Part shown: positions 24,783 to 32,244 of the stretch, one piece after another
Numbering within the stretch: position 1 is the first letter of the stretch
How the letters are laid out: every line of letters starts with the position of its first letter
Translations under genes and position numbers: made by a program
NCBI GenBank assembly: GCA_021159225.1
Contig: JAGGSE010000232.1
Location: 1-64,000 of the forward strand
Source of the DNA: a bacterium
Lineage (GTDB): Bacteria; Patescibacteriota; Minisyncoccia; Minisyncoccales; JAGGSE01
Reading direction: 5' to 3'
Length of the DNA: 64,000 nt
Notes under the pieces: generated by a model
What the model was told of the DNA's origin: nothing
What the model saw: only the letters and a program-made list of their open reading frames with translations
Database searches by the model: none

Positions 24783-25049
24783 ATGAGTAATACTGATAAA
24801 GTGAAAGAGTTAACCGAACTTGTCACTCAACTGGTTAAGGCTTTGGTGGACGACCCGGATACTGTAACCGTTGAGACTTACAAAGGGGATTCAATTGTGT
24901 TGTTTACGGTTAAAGCTGACTCTCCTAAGACGCTCTCGTTTCTAATTGGGAAGAAAGGAAGCACGGTGTCTGCGATGAGACATCTTGTTCGGTGCTTAGG
25001 AGCTCGGTTGGATCTTAAGACTGTCTTTGAGGTGTCTAGTCTTAAGTAA
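24783..25049 (+). CDS. KhpA-like KH-domain RNA-binding protein
   Basis: 88 residues consisting of a single KH domain: LVDDPDTVTVETYKGDSIVLFTVKA followed by the GxxG loop in IGKKGSTVSAMRHLVR (about 58-74). The layout and size match bacterial KhpA (YlqC), which binds RNA, often with KhpB, and affects cell division and small RNAs. A phage copy under its own promoter could modulate host or phage RNA. ATG 24783 follows TAAGGAGG. Its end overlaps the convergent ligase gene by 8 bases. Confidence 0.78.
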   Translation: MSNTDKVKELTELVTQLVKALVDDPDTVTVETYKGDSIVLFTVKADSPKTLSFLIGKKGSTVSAMRHLVRCLGARLDLKTVFEVSSLK

Positions 25050-26040
25050 TTTTATGTACCTCGAGCATGTTGTAGCTTTTTGCTGTTTGTAGGATAGTTC
25101 TGATGGTGTTAACTGGAGCTGTGGTTTTGTTTTGTATTGTTGAGCTGTAAAGACGTACTCTTACCCTCTTTCCCTCGTTGTCTATGTAAACACTTACGTT
25201 GTAACAAGCTACTGCTACTACGTCGCCCTTGTTCAAGTAAAGTTCGGAGTTGTGACTTCTTCCTACTAGTTCGAGATCTCCTTTCTCGTTTGCAGCTCCT
25301 AGGTCGTAGTTATAGACACCTTTTGTCTTTGTGGGGATCCTGTTAATAACTTTGAGCGCGAATTCTATATACCGTTTAAACTTGATGAATGTTAAATTAT
25401 GTGCATCTTGTTTAGTTGGTTTGAGTATTGCTCCTTCAAAGTGTCTGATTTTACAGAACTTGCGGACGTTCTTGTCGACCTCTGAGAGAGACCTTGCTCG
25501 CTCGTAAGGGACCCTGTTTAGGGGTGTATCTATAGGAGTTAGTTCTGAGGGGATGGGAAGTGCCTTGAGTTCTTCTAGGCGCTCCAGTGTTGTTTGATGA
25601 GAGATATCTTTATTGTCTATGTAGAGACAATCGAAAAGAGTCAATACCGCGTGAACGTTGTTGCGAGTTTTCCTTCTCCTATGGATTAAACCAATGGTAA
25701 TTCCTCGTGGTTGGTGCTTTTTGTTTACGTAAGTTTCCAGTTCGCCCTCTGCGACAAGGTTGTTACAGGGGAGGTTCTTTAGGGCTTCTATGATTGGATT
25801 TGGTAGTTGTAATGGATTGCCTTGGTCACTGTACGCTTTAATGGAGTTACCTTCTTTACTAATTTGGATGTAGAGACCATCGTACTTGGGTTCAACAATG
25901 AAATCGAGCCGTGCTCCGTATTTTTTACGTATGAATGATAACAGTTCGCGCGTGTTAATTTTCTTCACGTTGAAGATGAAAGCTACATAGTCGTGTTGAC
26001 GCCCGTTGAACTTTCCTGGTGTTATTTTTTTCGCTAACAT
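25042..26040 (-). CDS. ATP-dependent DNA ligase
   Basis: Seals nicks by a lysyl-AMP intermediate. The 332 residues contain motif I EPKYDGL (about 49-55, catalytic Lys), motif III VAEGELE (about 96), LFDCLYI (about 134), motif IV EGAILKP (about 205), motif V FIKFKRY (about 219) and a C-terminal OB-like region. It is one of only two genes on this strand and converges with the KhpA-like gene. The start is preceded on its strand by AAGGAGG. It belongs functionally with the replication genes but was evidently placed or inverted independently. Confidence 0.9.
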   Translation of the reverse strand: MLAKKITPGKFNGRQHDYVAFIFNVKKINTRELLSFIRKKYGARLDFIVEPKYDGLYIQISKEGNSIKAYSDQGNPLQLPNPIIEALKNLPCNNLVAEGELETYVNKKHQPRGITIGLIHRRRKTRNNVHAVLTLFDCLYIDNKDISHQTTLERLEELKALPIPSELTPIDTPLNRVPYERARSLSEVDKNVRKFCKIRHFEGAILKPTKQDAHNLTFIKFKRYIEFALKVINRIPTKTKGVYNYDLGAANEKGDLELVGRSHNSELYLNKGDVVAVACYNVSVYIDNEGKRVRVRLYSSTIQNKTTAPVNTIRTILQTAKSYNMLEVHKIT

Positions 26041-26110
26041 TGAGCCTCCTTGATTAGTGTTCTTAGTTGAGGTTAACTCCTTTTTTTGTTAGAGGCAAGT
26101 GAGGTTTGTG

Positions 26111-26890
26111 ATGGATAGGACAATCTCTATAGTAATTGGTTATGAACATCATGAGCGACGTCTTCCTTTACTTCTTAAGTGTCTTTCCTCTCTCCAAGAC
26201 ATCGAGCAAATTTGCATCGTTGAGTCTGGTCCTTTTAAAGCACTAACTCGTAATGTGTTATCTCCTGTTTTAGCTGAGGATACTGAGTTGAAGTACTTGA
26301 AGATTTACACATCGACCCCGTACAACAGGGCCTGGAACTTCAACATTGGAGTTCGTCATCTTTCGACTTGTGATATAGTTGTTCTAATTGATGCTGATTT
26401 GGTCTTTCCTCCCGACTTCTCACGTATTGTACGTGAGCAGGTTACTTCCAAGGACTATGTCGGTCCTGCCTGGAACTGTATTGTGTACTTGAGTGAAAAG
26501 GATACTCTTCGGTCACTCTCGCTCCCAAGGTATGAAGTAGAAATTACGTCTCCGTCTCGGGCTTGTCGCCCTTCTAAGGCAGGTGCTGCCGGAGGAGCCT
26601 TTGTGTGCTATCGTGATACTTACTTCGATTTTCAGGGTATGGACGAGAGGTTCTTTGGAAGGACGAGTGAAGACAACGCTCACTGGGCTAAGTTAGAGGT
26701 CCTAGGTTACAAGGTGAGGCCTCTCCCTGTAACTCTCTATCACTTGTATCATCCTATCAACCCTGTAATTGCATCAAATCGTAGTGAAGTCTTTGACATG
26801 TTAAATTGGTCTAAAGAGAGGTGGTTGGAAGAGATAAACTCTAAAGGTAACTGGGGGTCGATTGATGGATTCATTGTTAAACCTATCTAA
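26111..26890 (+). CDS. Family 2-type (GT-A) glycosyltransferase
   Basis: The 259-residue protein begins with a nucleotide-sugar-binding strand (ISIVIGYEHHERR). It carries LIDADLVF (about 97-104), the DxD metal/sugar-nucleotide motif, and GAAGGAFVCYRD followed by GMDERFFG and SEDNAHW (about 160-195), which resembles the galactosyltransferase-type acceptor region. ATG 26111 is preferred because GTGAGG lies 6 bases upstream. It opens a cluster of sugar and methyl transfer genes, so it probably decorates a virion or host surface molecule; the target is unknown. Confidence 0.82.
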   Translation: MDRTISIVIGYEHHERRLPLLLKCLSSLQDIEQICIVESGPFKALTRNVLSPVLAEDTELKYLKIYTSTPYNRAWNFNIGVRHLSTCDIVVLIDADLVFPPDFSRIVREQVTSKDYVGPAWNCIVYLSEKDTLRSLSLPRYEVEITSPSRACRPSKAGAAGGAFVCYRDTYFDFQGMDERFFGRTSEDNAHWAKLEVLGYKVRPLPVTLYHLYHPINPVIASNRSEVFDMLNWSKERWLEEINSKGNWGSIDGFIVKPI

Positions 26891-27680
26891 GACTTGTTAT
26901 CTATTTTGGTTGGTAAGAGGTGATGTACCTTTATATGTTACTGTAAGTGTGTCTTCTTTATGTGCAGTGGCTGGATTTGATGAAGTAATTATGTGTTTGG
27001 ATGTTTCTGAGGTAGACATGCCGTTTGAGTTCGTTCGAGAAACTTATTTCCCGGAGGTAACCCAAGTTGTAACTCCTCAAGAGTTCTTTGAGAAAGAGGC
27101 ATTTTCTATTTATTCGAGTTTGCACGGTCGTTATGAGGTAGTTAATAAAGCCGATTTTTTTCGAATTTACGCATTGTACCGGTTTGGGGGTTTTTATTGC
27201 GATACAGATACGCTGGCTCTTCGTCCATTTCAACCCCTTGTAACTGGTTCTTCCTATATTTCTTCTGAAGACGGCTCTCATTTAAGCAACGGTATTCTTT
27301 TTACGGAGAAAGGGCACAAGGCTTTGGAGTTTATGTATAAGAATTTTACTAACCGGTGGCAGCCCAATACTTTTAATTTAGTAGGGTCTCAATGGTTTAC
27401 TGAACTAGAAGAGTACTTCCTAGTTGATTGGAATAGGAATCATCATTACTACATTAGTTGGCAGGAATGGAAGAAACTGTTTTCTCCTTTCTCTGGAGAG
27501 GTTGAGGATTTGTTTACGCGAGAGGTATTCTCTGTGCATTTATGGGGTACCACGCTTCGTCGAAACAACTTTTATCTCTCGCCGGATTATGTACGTGAGC
27601 GCCCTTCAACCCTTTTTTCGAAGATCGTGCAGTTTCTTTCACAGAAGGATTCCGTAATTTGCAAGGAGTTGTGCCAATGA
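26865..27680 (+). CDS. DXD-motif glycosyltransferase (Gly_transf_sug-like)
   Basis: The 271-residue protein has KADFFRIYALYRFGG followed by FYCDTDT (about 93-114), the DXD signature of the glycosyltransferase sugar-binding region found in capsular and Och1-like mannosyl/galactosyl transferases. SNGILF and HLWGTTL, also typical of this fold, follow. It overlaps the preceding glycosyltransferase by 26 bases. A TTG three bases earlier is possible; ATG 26865 is used. Confidence 0.8.
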   Translation: MDSLLNLSKTCYLFWLVRGDVPLYVTVSVSSLCAVAGFDEVIMCLDVSEVDMPFEFVRETYFPEVTQVVTPQEFFEKEAFSIYSSLHGRYEVVNKADFFRIYALYRFGGFYCDTDTLALRPFQPLVTGSSYISSEDGSHLSNGILFTEKGHKALEFMYKNFTNRWQPNTFNLVGSQWFTELEEYFLVDWNRNHHYYISWQEWKKLFSPFSGEVEDLFTREVFSVHLWGTTLRRNNFYLSPDYVRERPSTLFSKIVQFLSQKDSVICKELCQ

Positions 27681-28207
27681 GCGTTCTTGAACGATTGTCC
27701 CCGGATAATCGCCTCTTTGGTATTCCGATTCAACACTCATTTGCGTCACTCTATATCTTGGATCTAGTTTTTGACCAGTTTGATTTTGCTCAGGTTGTTG
27801 AGTTGGGTACTTATAGAGGTGCTCTTTCAACTTTTCTGTGGCTAGAGTGTCAAGTTCGAGGTCACCGTTTCTTGTCGGTTGATCGCGCTGATAAGAGAGT
27901 CACGGATTTATTTCCTTTCTTAAGAGGTGATATTTTTGAATGTCAACGGACTAAGTTGAGAATTTTTGAGTTTTTAGGGCAGGCGCCCTCTTTCTTGTAC
28001 TGTGACGATGGGAATAAACCACGTGAGATTCAGGTTTACGCACCTGTCCTTCCCCCGAGAAGTGTACTCGGTGTACATGATTGGGGCACAGAAATCTCTG
28101 AGAAAGATGTTTCGTTTTTGGCTGACTTGAGTTTTCATCCGATTGATGACATAAATTGTTTAAGCACGGAACTCCACACGTTGCAACAGTTTTGGGTTCG
28201 AAGATAA
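27677..28207 (+). CDS. Class I SAM-dependent methyltransferase-like (cephalosporin hydroxylase-like)
   Basis: The 176-residue protein carries QVVELGTYRGALSTFL (about 40-55), a motif I strand with the E-x-G-x-x-x-G pattern, and SVDRAD (about 71), a motif II-like acidic end. A GVHDWGTE segment follows. This layout resembles the cephalosporin-hydroxylase/CmcI-type Rossmann methyltransferases found in surface-polysaccharide gene clusters. ATG 27677 follows AAGGAG and overlaps the previous stop by 4 bases. The substrate is unknown. Confidence 0.65.
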   Translation: MSVLERLSPDNRLFGIPIQHSFASLYILDLVFDQFDFAQVVELGTYRGALSTFLWLECQVRGHRFLSVDRADKRVTDLFPFLRGDIFECQRTKLRIFEFLGQAPSFLYCDDGNKPREIQVYAPVLPPRSVLGVHDWGTEISEKDVSFLADLSFHPIDDINCLSTELHTLQQFWVRR

Positions 28208-28467
28208 TGTCTCCTGAGTTTGTTCACGATTTTCGGAACGGGATTAGTTGTATTGCTGGGATTATCCTTAGAATTAACCGAAAACAGGAAAGTATCCTTG
28301 CTGCACAGGAAGAGTTGTCTCAGTTATTTTGCGAGCTTCGGCTCCAGTTACTTCGTGTTCTTTCAGCTTTGGAACGTTCCGTTGATAGCTTTGAAGAAGT
28401 GCATGGAGGTCAAAATGCCCTCAAGCAATCCGTTCGCGATCACGAAAATCTTGACAGAAGTTCTTGA
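28207..28467 (+). CDS. Small coiled-coil protein (86 aa)
   Basis: The start overlaps the previous stop as TAATG (28205-28209), and the end overlaps the next methyltransferase by about 50 bases in another frame. The middle (about 22-65) is a leucine-rich heptad pattern preceded by a short hydrophobic stretch (GISCIAGIILRI). It resembles small membrane-anchored or coiled-coil phage proteins. No function is recognised. Confidence 0.45.
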   Translation: MSPEFVHDFRNGISCIAGIILRINRKQESILAAQEELSQLFCELRLQLLRVLSALERSVDSFEEVHGGQNALKQSVRDHENLDRSS

Positions 28468-28984
28468 TTTGAAACCTCAAAGTATTTTGGATATTGGTCC
28501 GGGTTTCGGTAAGTGGGGTGTACTCTTTAGGGAGTACTTGGATGTTTGGAATTGGAGGGTGTTTCCTCCTGAGTGGAAAGTTCGAATTGATTGTATCGAA
28601 GCTTATTCCAAGTACATCTCTCCTTTACACGAGTACATTTACAACAAAGTAATAGTTCAGGACGTTCGATCCATTTCTTGGGAGTCTTTCCCTACTTATG
28701 ATCTCATATGTTTGTTCGATGTTATTGAGCATATGAGCAAACTCGAGGGCTACGATCTGTTACACACCTTGCTCCGGAAGGTTACTAAAGCAGTGTTTGT
28801 TTCAACACCATTGCCAGAGGATTTCTCTTCCTTTCCTCACGGAAGATGGGAAGATGATTATGAAGGACATAAGGAAGCTTGGTCTCCGGTAGAGTTTGTT
28901 GAAAATTTTGGCGCCGAAATAGTGATGTGTGACGGTGGTAAAAGAGGGTTCCGGACTTTTCTCGCGAAGATTATGATACGATAG
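28415..28984 (+). CDS. SAM-dependent methyltransferase
   Basis: A compact 189-residue class I methyltransferase: SILDIGPGFGKWGVLF (about 23-38, glycine-rich SAM loop), RIDCIEAYSKY (about 58, acidic motif II), and DLICLFDVIEHM (about 88-99, motif IV region as in Methyltransf_11/23 proteins). ATG 28415 follows GGAGGT. It lies in the accessory sugar/polyamine cluster; a small-molecule or glycan target is more likely than DNA, as inference. Confidence 0.78.
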   Translation: MPSSNPFAITKILTEVLDLKPQSILDIGPGFGKWGVLFREYLDVWNWRVFPPEWKVRIDCIEAYSKYISPLHEYIYNKVIVQDVRSISWESFPTYDLICLFDVIEHMSKLEGYDLLHTLLRKVTKAVFVSTPLPEDFSSFPHGRWEDDYEGHKEAWSPVEFVENFGAEIVMCDGGKRGFRTFLAKIMIR

Positions 28985-28995
28985 GAGGCTTTTTT

Positions 28996-30135
28996 ATGGA
29001 ACTCGTAGAGTTTAAGGGTCGTAAAGGAATTTGGATTACTTACAAGGGCCGCAAGATCTTTATCCCTGAGGAAAGAATTCATCAACGAGAGTTGGGGTCA
29101 CGTTCCCGTCTTGATCCAAAGATGAAAGTCCTCGGAGGTATCACTTTAGCAACTTTAGCCGCTTACTTTTTAAAACCCGGTACGCCCATTTCTGAACTTT
29201 TTCGCAATAAAAGGTTTGTCGTGATCGCTAAACACCCAAATCCCACTCCCTCAATGAGAGAGAAGTTTTATGACATGATCACGTCGGCAATAATGGGGAT
29301 GCGTGTAGTTCGTCCCAAAGCGGGCGCTAAACTTCCCAAAACTGCAGGCGTTGTTCATACCTGGTCGAAAGAAGCCTTTAAGATGAAACTTCCTAAGATT
29401 CAAGACTATGACTTGATGTCTGCTATTGACGATAAAGCGGTATTTCCAAAGCTGTTCAAGGACGACCCTAAAATTGTTCCTCAAACCTTCTTACTTCGTG
29501 AGTTTCACAGTCTTGAATCCGCACGCTATGCGTTCCAACGTGCTGGGAAGGGATTTGTGATTAAACCGCGCATTGGCTCACTTTCGAAGGAACTCCCTAC
29601 TCATGAGTGGAGTGACAAACGTTTGATGAAATATATTGAACAGCACGGTGGTCCTAATAATGTGATCATACAAGAAATGTTACCTTTTAGAAATGAGTTT
29701 CGTGTTCACTATGTGAATGGGAAGGTTTACTCTATTACACATCGTCGTTTTCCTGATCCTTTCCGTAAAATTTACAATAAAATCTTTTATCGATTCGGAA
29801 TGGAGGGTGGTTCTTCTATTCCAGTGCTCAACCCTGTGAAACGTAAACGACTTAAGGAGTTTGTGACTCAAGCTATGAAACTATATGAGAAGAACGCCCA
29901 TGTAGGGTTTGACATCGTCGAATTACCTGACGGTTCCTTCCGATTTATTGAAGGAAACCCTGTTCCAGGTAGTTTAATGAACCCTGTTATTGCCAGGAAG
30001 TTACACAAGACTGTCACTGGAGTATGGACTAATGACTTACGCGCCGTTGCTCTAGCTGGAGGCGCGGCGGGTTTATGGTGGGCAGGAGAAGGAGTTTCCG
30101 AAGTACGGAAGAAGGAGAAGCAGCTGTGGGTGTAG
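28996..30135 (+). CDS. ATP-grasp ligase with terminal hydrophobic segments
   Basis: ATP-grasp enzymes couple a carboxylate to an amine through an acyl-phosphate. The 379 residues show GKGFVIKPRIGSLSKEL (about 183, ATP-binding lysine), VIIQEMLPFRNEFRVHYV (about 222-239) and VGFDIVELPDGSFRFIEGNP (about 300-318), the metal-binding acidic/Asn end. The N-terminus has a GIWITYKGRKIFIP motif and a hydrophobic helix (about 44-60), and the C-terminus another (about 347-366), so it may sit at a membrane or in the virion. It precedes two AdoMet-decarboxylase-family genes. Amide ligation of a polyamine or amino acid is a reasonable guess. ATG 28996 follows ATAGGAGG. Confidence 0.75.
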   Translation: MELVEFKGRKGIWITYKGRKIFIPEERIHQRELGSRSRLDPKMKVLGGITLATLAAYFLKPGTPISELFRNKRFVVIAKHPNPTPSMREKFYDMITSAIMGMRVVRPKAGAKLPKTAGVVHTWSKEAFKMKLPKIQDYDLMSAIDDKAVFPKLFKDDPKIVPQTFLLREFHSLESARYAFQRAGKGFVIKPRIGSLSKELPTHEWSDKRLMKYIEQHGGPNNVIIQEMLPFRNEFRVHYVNGKVYSITHRRFPDPFRKIYNKIFYRFGMEGGSSIPVLNPVKRKRLKEFVTQAMKLYEKNAHVGFDIVELPDGSFRFIEGNPVPGSLMNPVIARKLHKTVTGVWTNDLRAVALAGGAAGLWWAGEGVSEVRKKEKQLWV

Positions 30136-30509
30136 GAAAACACGTGTTGATTGACGTGTTTGAGGTGCCTTTTGAAGTTTTAGATAATGAGAAGTTGGTT
30201 CTTCAGTGTTTGATTCGGGCCGCTAGTAAGGCCGGCGCAACCATACTTCATTCATTCGTTCATCATTTTGAACCTCACGGGGTAAGTTGTGTGGTTGTGA
30301 TCTCTGAGTCTCACTTTTCTATCCATACTTGGCCTGAACGACTTTACGCGGCCGTTGATTTGTTCACTTGCGGCGATTCCGTTGATTTAGATGTAGCGGT
30401 TCAGGAGATTCTTCAGTTTCTTAAAGGTAATCCTAAAGTTTTAGTCTTGGAGAGGGGGGATGTACATGATCGCCGATTGGGGACTTCACCTGATTTTAGA
30501 TTTGTATGA
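30126..30509 (+). CDS. speD: AdoMet decarboxylase-family pyruvoyl enzyme (SpeD-like)
   Basis: The 127-residue protein matches bacterial S-adenosylmethionine decarboxylase proenzyme almost motif for motif: VVVISESHFSIHTWPE (about 53-68), where the self-cleaving Glu-Ser bond creates the pyruvoyl group, then YAAVDLFTCGD (about 71-81) with the catalytic Cys. Length equals the usual 120-130. GTG 30126 is chosen because AAGGAG ends 8 bases upstream; an earlier ATG lies deep inside the ATP-grasp gene. It would make decarboxylated AdoMet for spermidine. Phage SpeD homologues have been reported to act on ornithine or arginine instead, so the substrate must be tested. No spermidine synthase is in the window. 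Confidence 0.88.
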   Translation: MGVGKHVLIDVFEVPFEVLDNEKLVLQCLIRAASKAGATILHSFVHHFEPHGVSCVVVISESHFSIHTWPERLYAAVDLFTCGDSVDLDVAVQEILQFLKGNPKVLVLERGDVHDRRLGTSPDFRFV

Positions 30510-30837
30510 TTGTGATGAGTTCCTTATTTCTAGTAAGGGCAAACTTAGGGAATTCGTATTCGAACTTTGTGATATTCTTGATGTGAAAAGGTACGGTGAC
30601 CCTATAATTGAGTGGTTTGGTAACGGCCCTTCTGAAGGATACACTCTTGTTCAGTTAATAGAGACGTCTCTGGTATCAGGACATTTTGCTCCTTCTAGCC
30701 GGACTGCTTACATTGATGTGTTTAGTTGTAAATTTTTTGACCCGATTAAGGTTCAGGAGTACATTGGAGGTTTCTTTAAAGCTAAGAAGGTTGATTCTAC
30801 CCTTCTTGAAAGGGGGTCGAAGTTACGTGAAGTATAA
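30466..30837 (+). CDS. Second SpeD-family protein (AdoMet decarboxylase-related)
   Basis: The 123-residue protein is a distant relative of the preceding one: WGLHLILDLYDCD at the N-terminus, then GYTLVQLIETSLVSGHFAP (about 65-83) and AYIDVFSCKFFDP (about 87-99), paralleling the ESH...H...FTCG order of SpeD. The cleavage Glu-Ser is replaced by Glu-Thr-Ser, so self-processing may use a different residue. ATG 30466 is preferred by spacing to GAGAGGGGG; ATG 30460 is also possible. It overlaps the first SpeD by 44 bases. A tandem pair suggests a heteromer or two different decarboxylations. Confidence 0.72.
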   Translation: MIADWGLHLILDLYDCDEFLISSKGKLREFVFELCDILDVKRYGDPIIEWFGNGPSEGYTLVQLIETSLVSGHFAPSSRTAYIDVFSCKFFDPIKVQEYIGGFFKAKKVDSTLLERGSKLREV

Positions 30838-32026
30838 GATAACATTTCTGGGTTCTAAGGGTATGATTGAGGAAAGTTCCCCTCATCACAAACTGAGAAC
30901 AGGTATTGTAGTCGAGACTCGCAGAGCGCGTTTCCAAATTGACTGTGGTGAAGAGGAGTTCTTTGATAACCTTAAGGACGTGGATTTTTTGTATGTAAGT
31001 CATTGTTATGATGAGAAGACTGAAGTTTTTACTAATCGTGGCTGGAAGAGGTTTACTGAGTTAAGTAGTTCGGATTACGTCGCGACATTGGATGAGGACG
31101 ATCGATTAGTGTTTGAGAAGCCTATAGATTATATTGAGCAAGATTACACTGGGTTAATGTATTACTTGAGTACGGATTTTTTGAATATGATGGTGACTCC
31201 TAATCACAATTTGTATATTTCGGAGAACTTTGATGACCCTTCCTTTTCTCTTATCCCTGCCGCGAGGTGTTTTGGGCGCCCTAAGATGTTTACGTGCTCT
31301 TTTAAATGTGAACAACACGATACTTCTCTGGCACAAGCAGTTTTTTCTGACAGTCGTTCCTCTACCGCTAAGTCAGTAACCTCCGGTAGTCAAGAGTCCT
31401 GGGTTCCTTACGACGGGAAAGTTTACTGTGTTACTTTACCCGAGTACACTAGGCATATACTGTTGACTCGCCGTGAGGGTAAAGTGTGCTTTTCCGGGAA
31501 CTCACACCCAGATCATGTAAGTGGCTTAAAACACAAGGAAATTCCGACGACGTTGGTGTCTACGTCGCTCGTTCGACGTCAATTAGTCCGTAATTGGAAG
31601 GTCACTCCTACTCTTTTTTCTTCACTTCCTTTTGAGTACGAAGATGTGTCGTTAAAAGCTGTTTCTTGTTTTCACTCTATTCGATGTCCTATGTGGGGTG
31701 TTGTAATAAATAACGAATTGGGTATCTTTACGGATGTTATACGACCACGTGCTGGCTGGGGGATTCTCAAGGGACTCCGAGTTTACATTGGTGATGGCTC
31801 CGCGATTAACCATCCCATAATCCGCGTTAAGGAAAAGGGAGGAGAACCGTTCGGGCACACTTGTATGAAATCTCAACTCCGATATGCTTCTCAATTGAAT
31901 TGGCAAACAGTTGTTTTTACTCATCTTGGCCGCCAGCCTGTTTTGAAAGGTGATGAGAGAGTGAGAGAAATTCTCGGTGTGGAGGATTTAATTATTGCGA
32001 AGGATGGACTTACAATCGAAGTTTGA
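30827..32026 (+). CDS. Metallo-beta-lactamase-fold hydrolase with intein in its active-site motif
   Basis: After splicing, a 234-residue MBL protein. FLGSKG at the start, TGIVVETRRARFQIDCGE (about 25-42) and FLYVSH|SHPDHVSG recreate the HxHxDH zinc motif. The downstream metal ligands are probably in FTDVIRP and VFTHLGRQP. It resembles the PhnP/RNase Z-like phosphodiesterase branch, and the substrate could be a cyclic or nucleic phosphodiester. A 166-residue intein (residues 60-225) separates the two motif histidines, so the precursor cannot be active until splicing. Start GTG 30827 follows AAAGGGGG and overlaps the second SpeD stop. Confidence 0.82.
   Translation: MKYKITFLGSKGMIEESSPHHKLRTGIVVETRRARFQIDCGEEEFFDNLKDVDFLYVSHCYDEKTEVFTNRGWKRFTELSSSDYVATLDEDDRLVFEKPIDYIEQDYTGLMYYLSTDFLNMMVTPNHNLYISENFDDPSFSLIPAARCFGRPKMFTCSFKCEQHDTSLAQAVFSDSRSSTAKSVTSGSQESWVPYDGKVYCVTLPEYTRHILLTRREGKVCFSGNSHPDHVSGLKHKEIPTTLVSTSLVRRQLVRNWKVTPTLFSSLPFEYEDVSLKAVSCFHSIRCPMWGVVINNELGIFTDVIRPRAGWGILKGLRVYIGDGSAINHPIIRVKEKGGEPFGHTCMKSQLRYASQLNWQTVVFTHLGRQPVLKGDERVREILGVEDLIIAKDGLTIEV
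31004..31501 (+). mobile_element. Mini-intein (166 aa) in metallo-beta-lactamase gene
   Basis: It begins CYDEKTEVFTNRGWKRF (block A, Cys1), has a block B histidine in MVTPNHNLYIS, a block F-like KVYCVTLPEY and ends KVCFSGN before Ser(+1). The penultimate residue is Gly rather than the usual His. No endonuclease motif is present. It shares its start (CYDExTxVxTxRGWKxF) and end (SGN) with the intein at 39372, so these two are relatives that spread between unrelated genes. Confidence 0.85.
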
Positions 32027-32234
32027 GTCAGAGGTGCCGAAGTACAGACATCGAACACGAAAACGTAGAATTCCTGTTTACTATCGACTTAGAAGGGAGT
32101 ACCGAAGTAGGGTACCGTGGTTTCGTGAGTGGGCCGTTCTAAAACGTTATGTCACCGTGGATGATGCTGAAAAAGCTGTTAAGGTCTTGAACGCTAAGGA
32201 TAAGTGGTTTGAATATAGTTTAGATCCTTATTAA
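31995..32234 (+). CDS. Small very basic hypothetical protein (79 aa)
   Basis: The first 50 residues are dominated by Arg, Lys and Tyr (RHRTRKRRIPVYYRLRREYR); the end is a short helix plus SLDPY. TTG 31995 is supported by GGAGG 9 bases upstream; ATG 32004 is the alternative. It overlaps the end of the MBL gene by 32 bases. The strong charge suggests nucleic-acid or polyanion binding. No family is recognised. Confidence 0.5.
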   Translation: MRRMDLQSKFESEVPKYRHRTRKRRIPVYYRLRREYRSRVPWFREWAVLKRYVTVDDAEKAVKVLNAKDKWFEYSLDPY

Positions 32235-32244
32235 GGAGATTGGC

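Noticed and set aside
26069..26098. Minus-strand promoter for the ligase (TTGCCT ... TAACCT)
   Set aside because: Spacing is 17 but the -10 box matches the consensus at only three bases; too weak to annotate.
30126..30509. The missing QueD in the 7-deazaguanine pathway
   Set aside because: A small enzyme near the right size, but its SESHFSIHTWPE and FTCGD motifs are those of the AdoMet decarboxylase family. The zinc-histidine motifs of QueD are absent.
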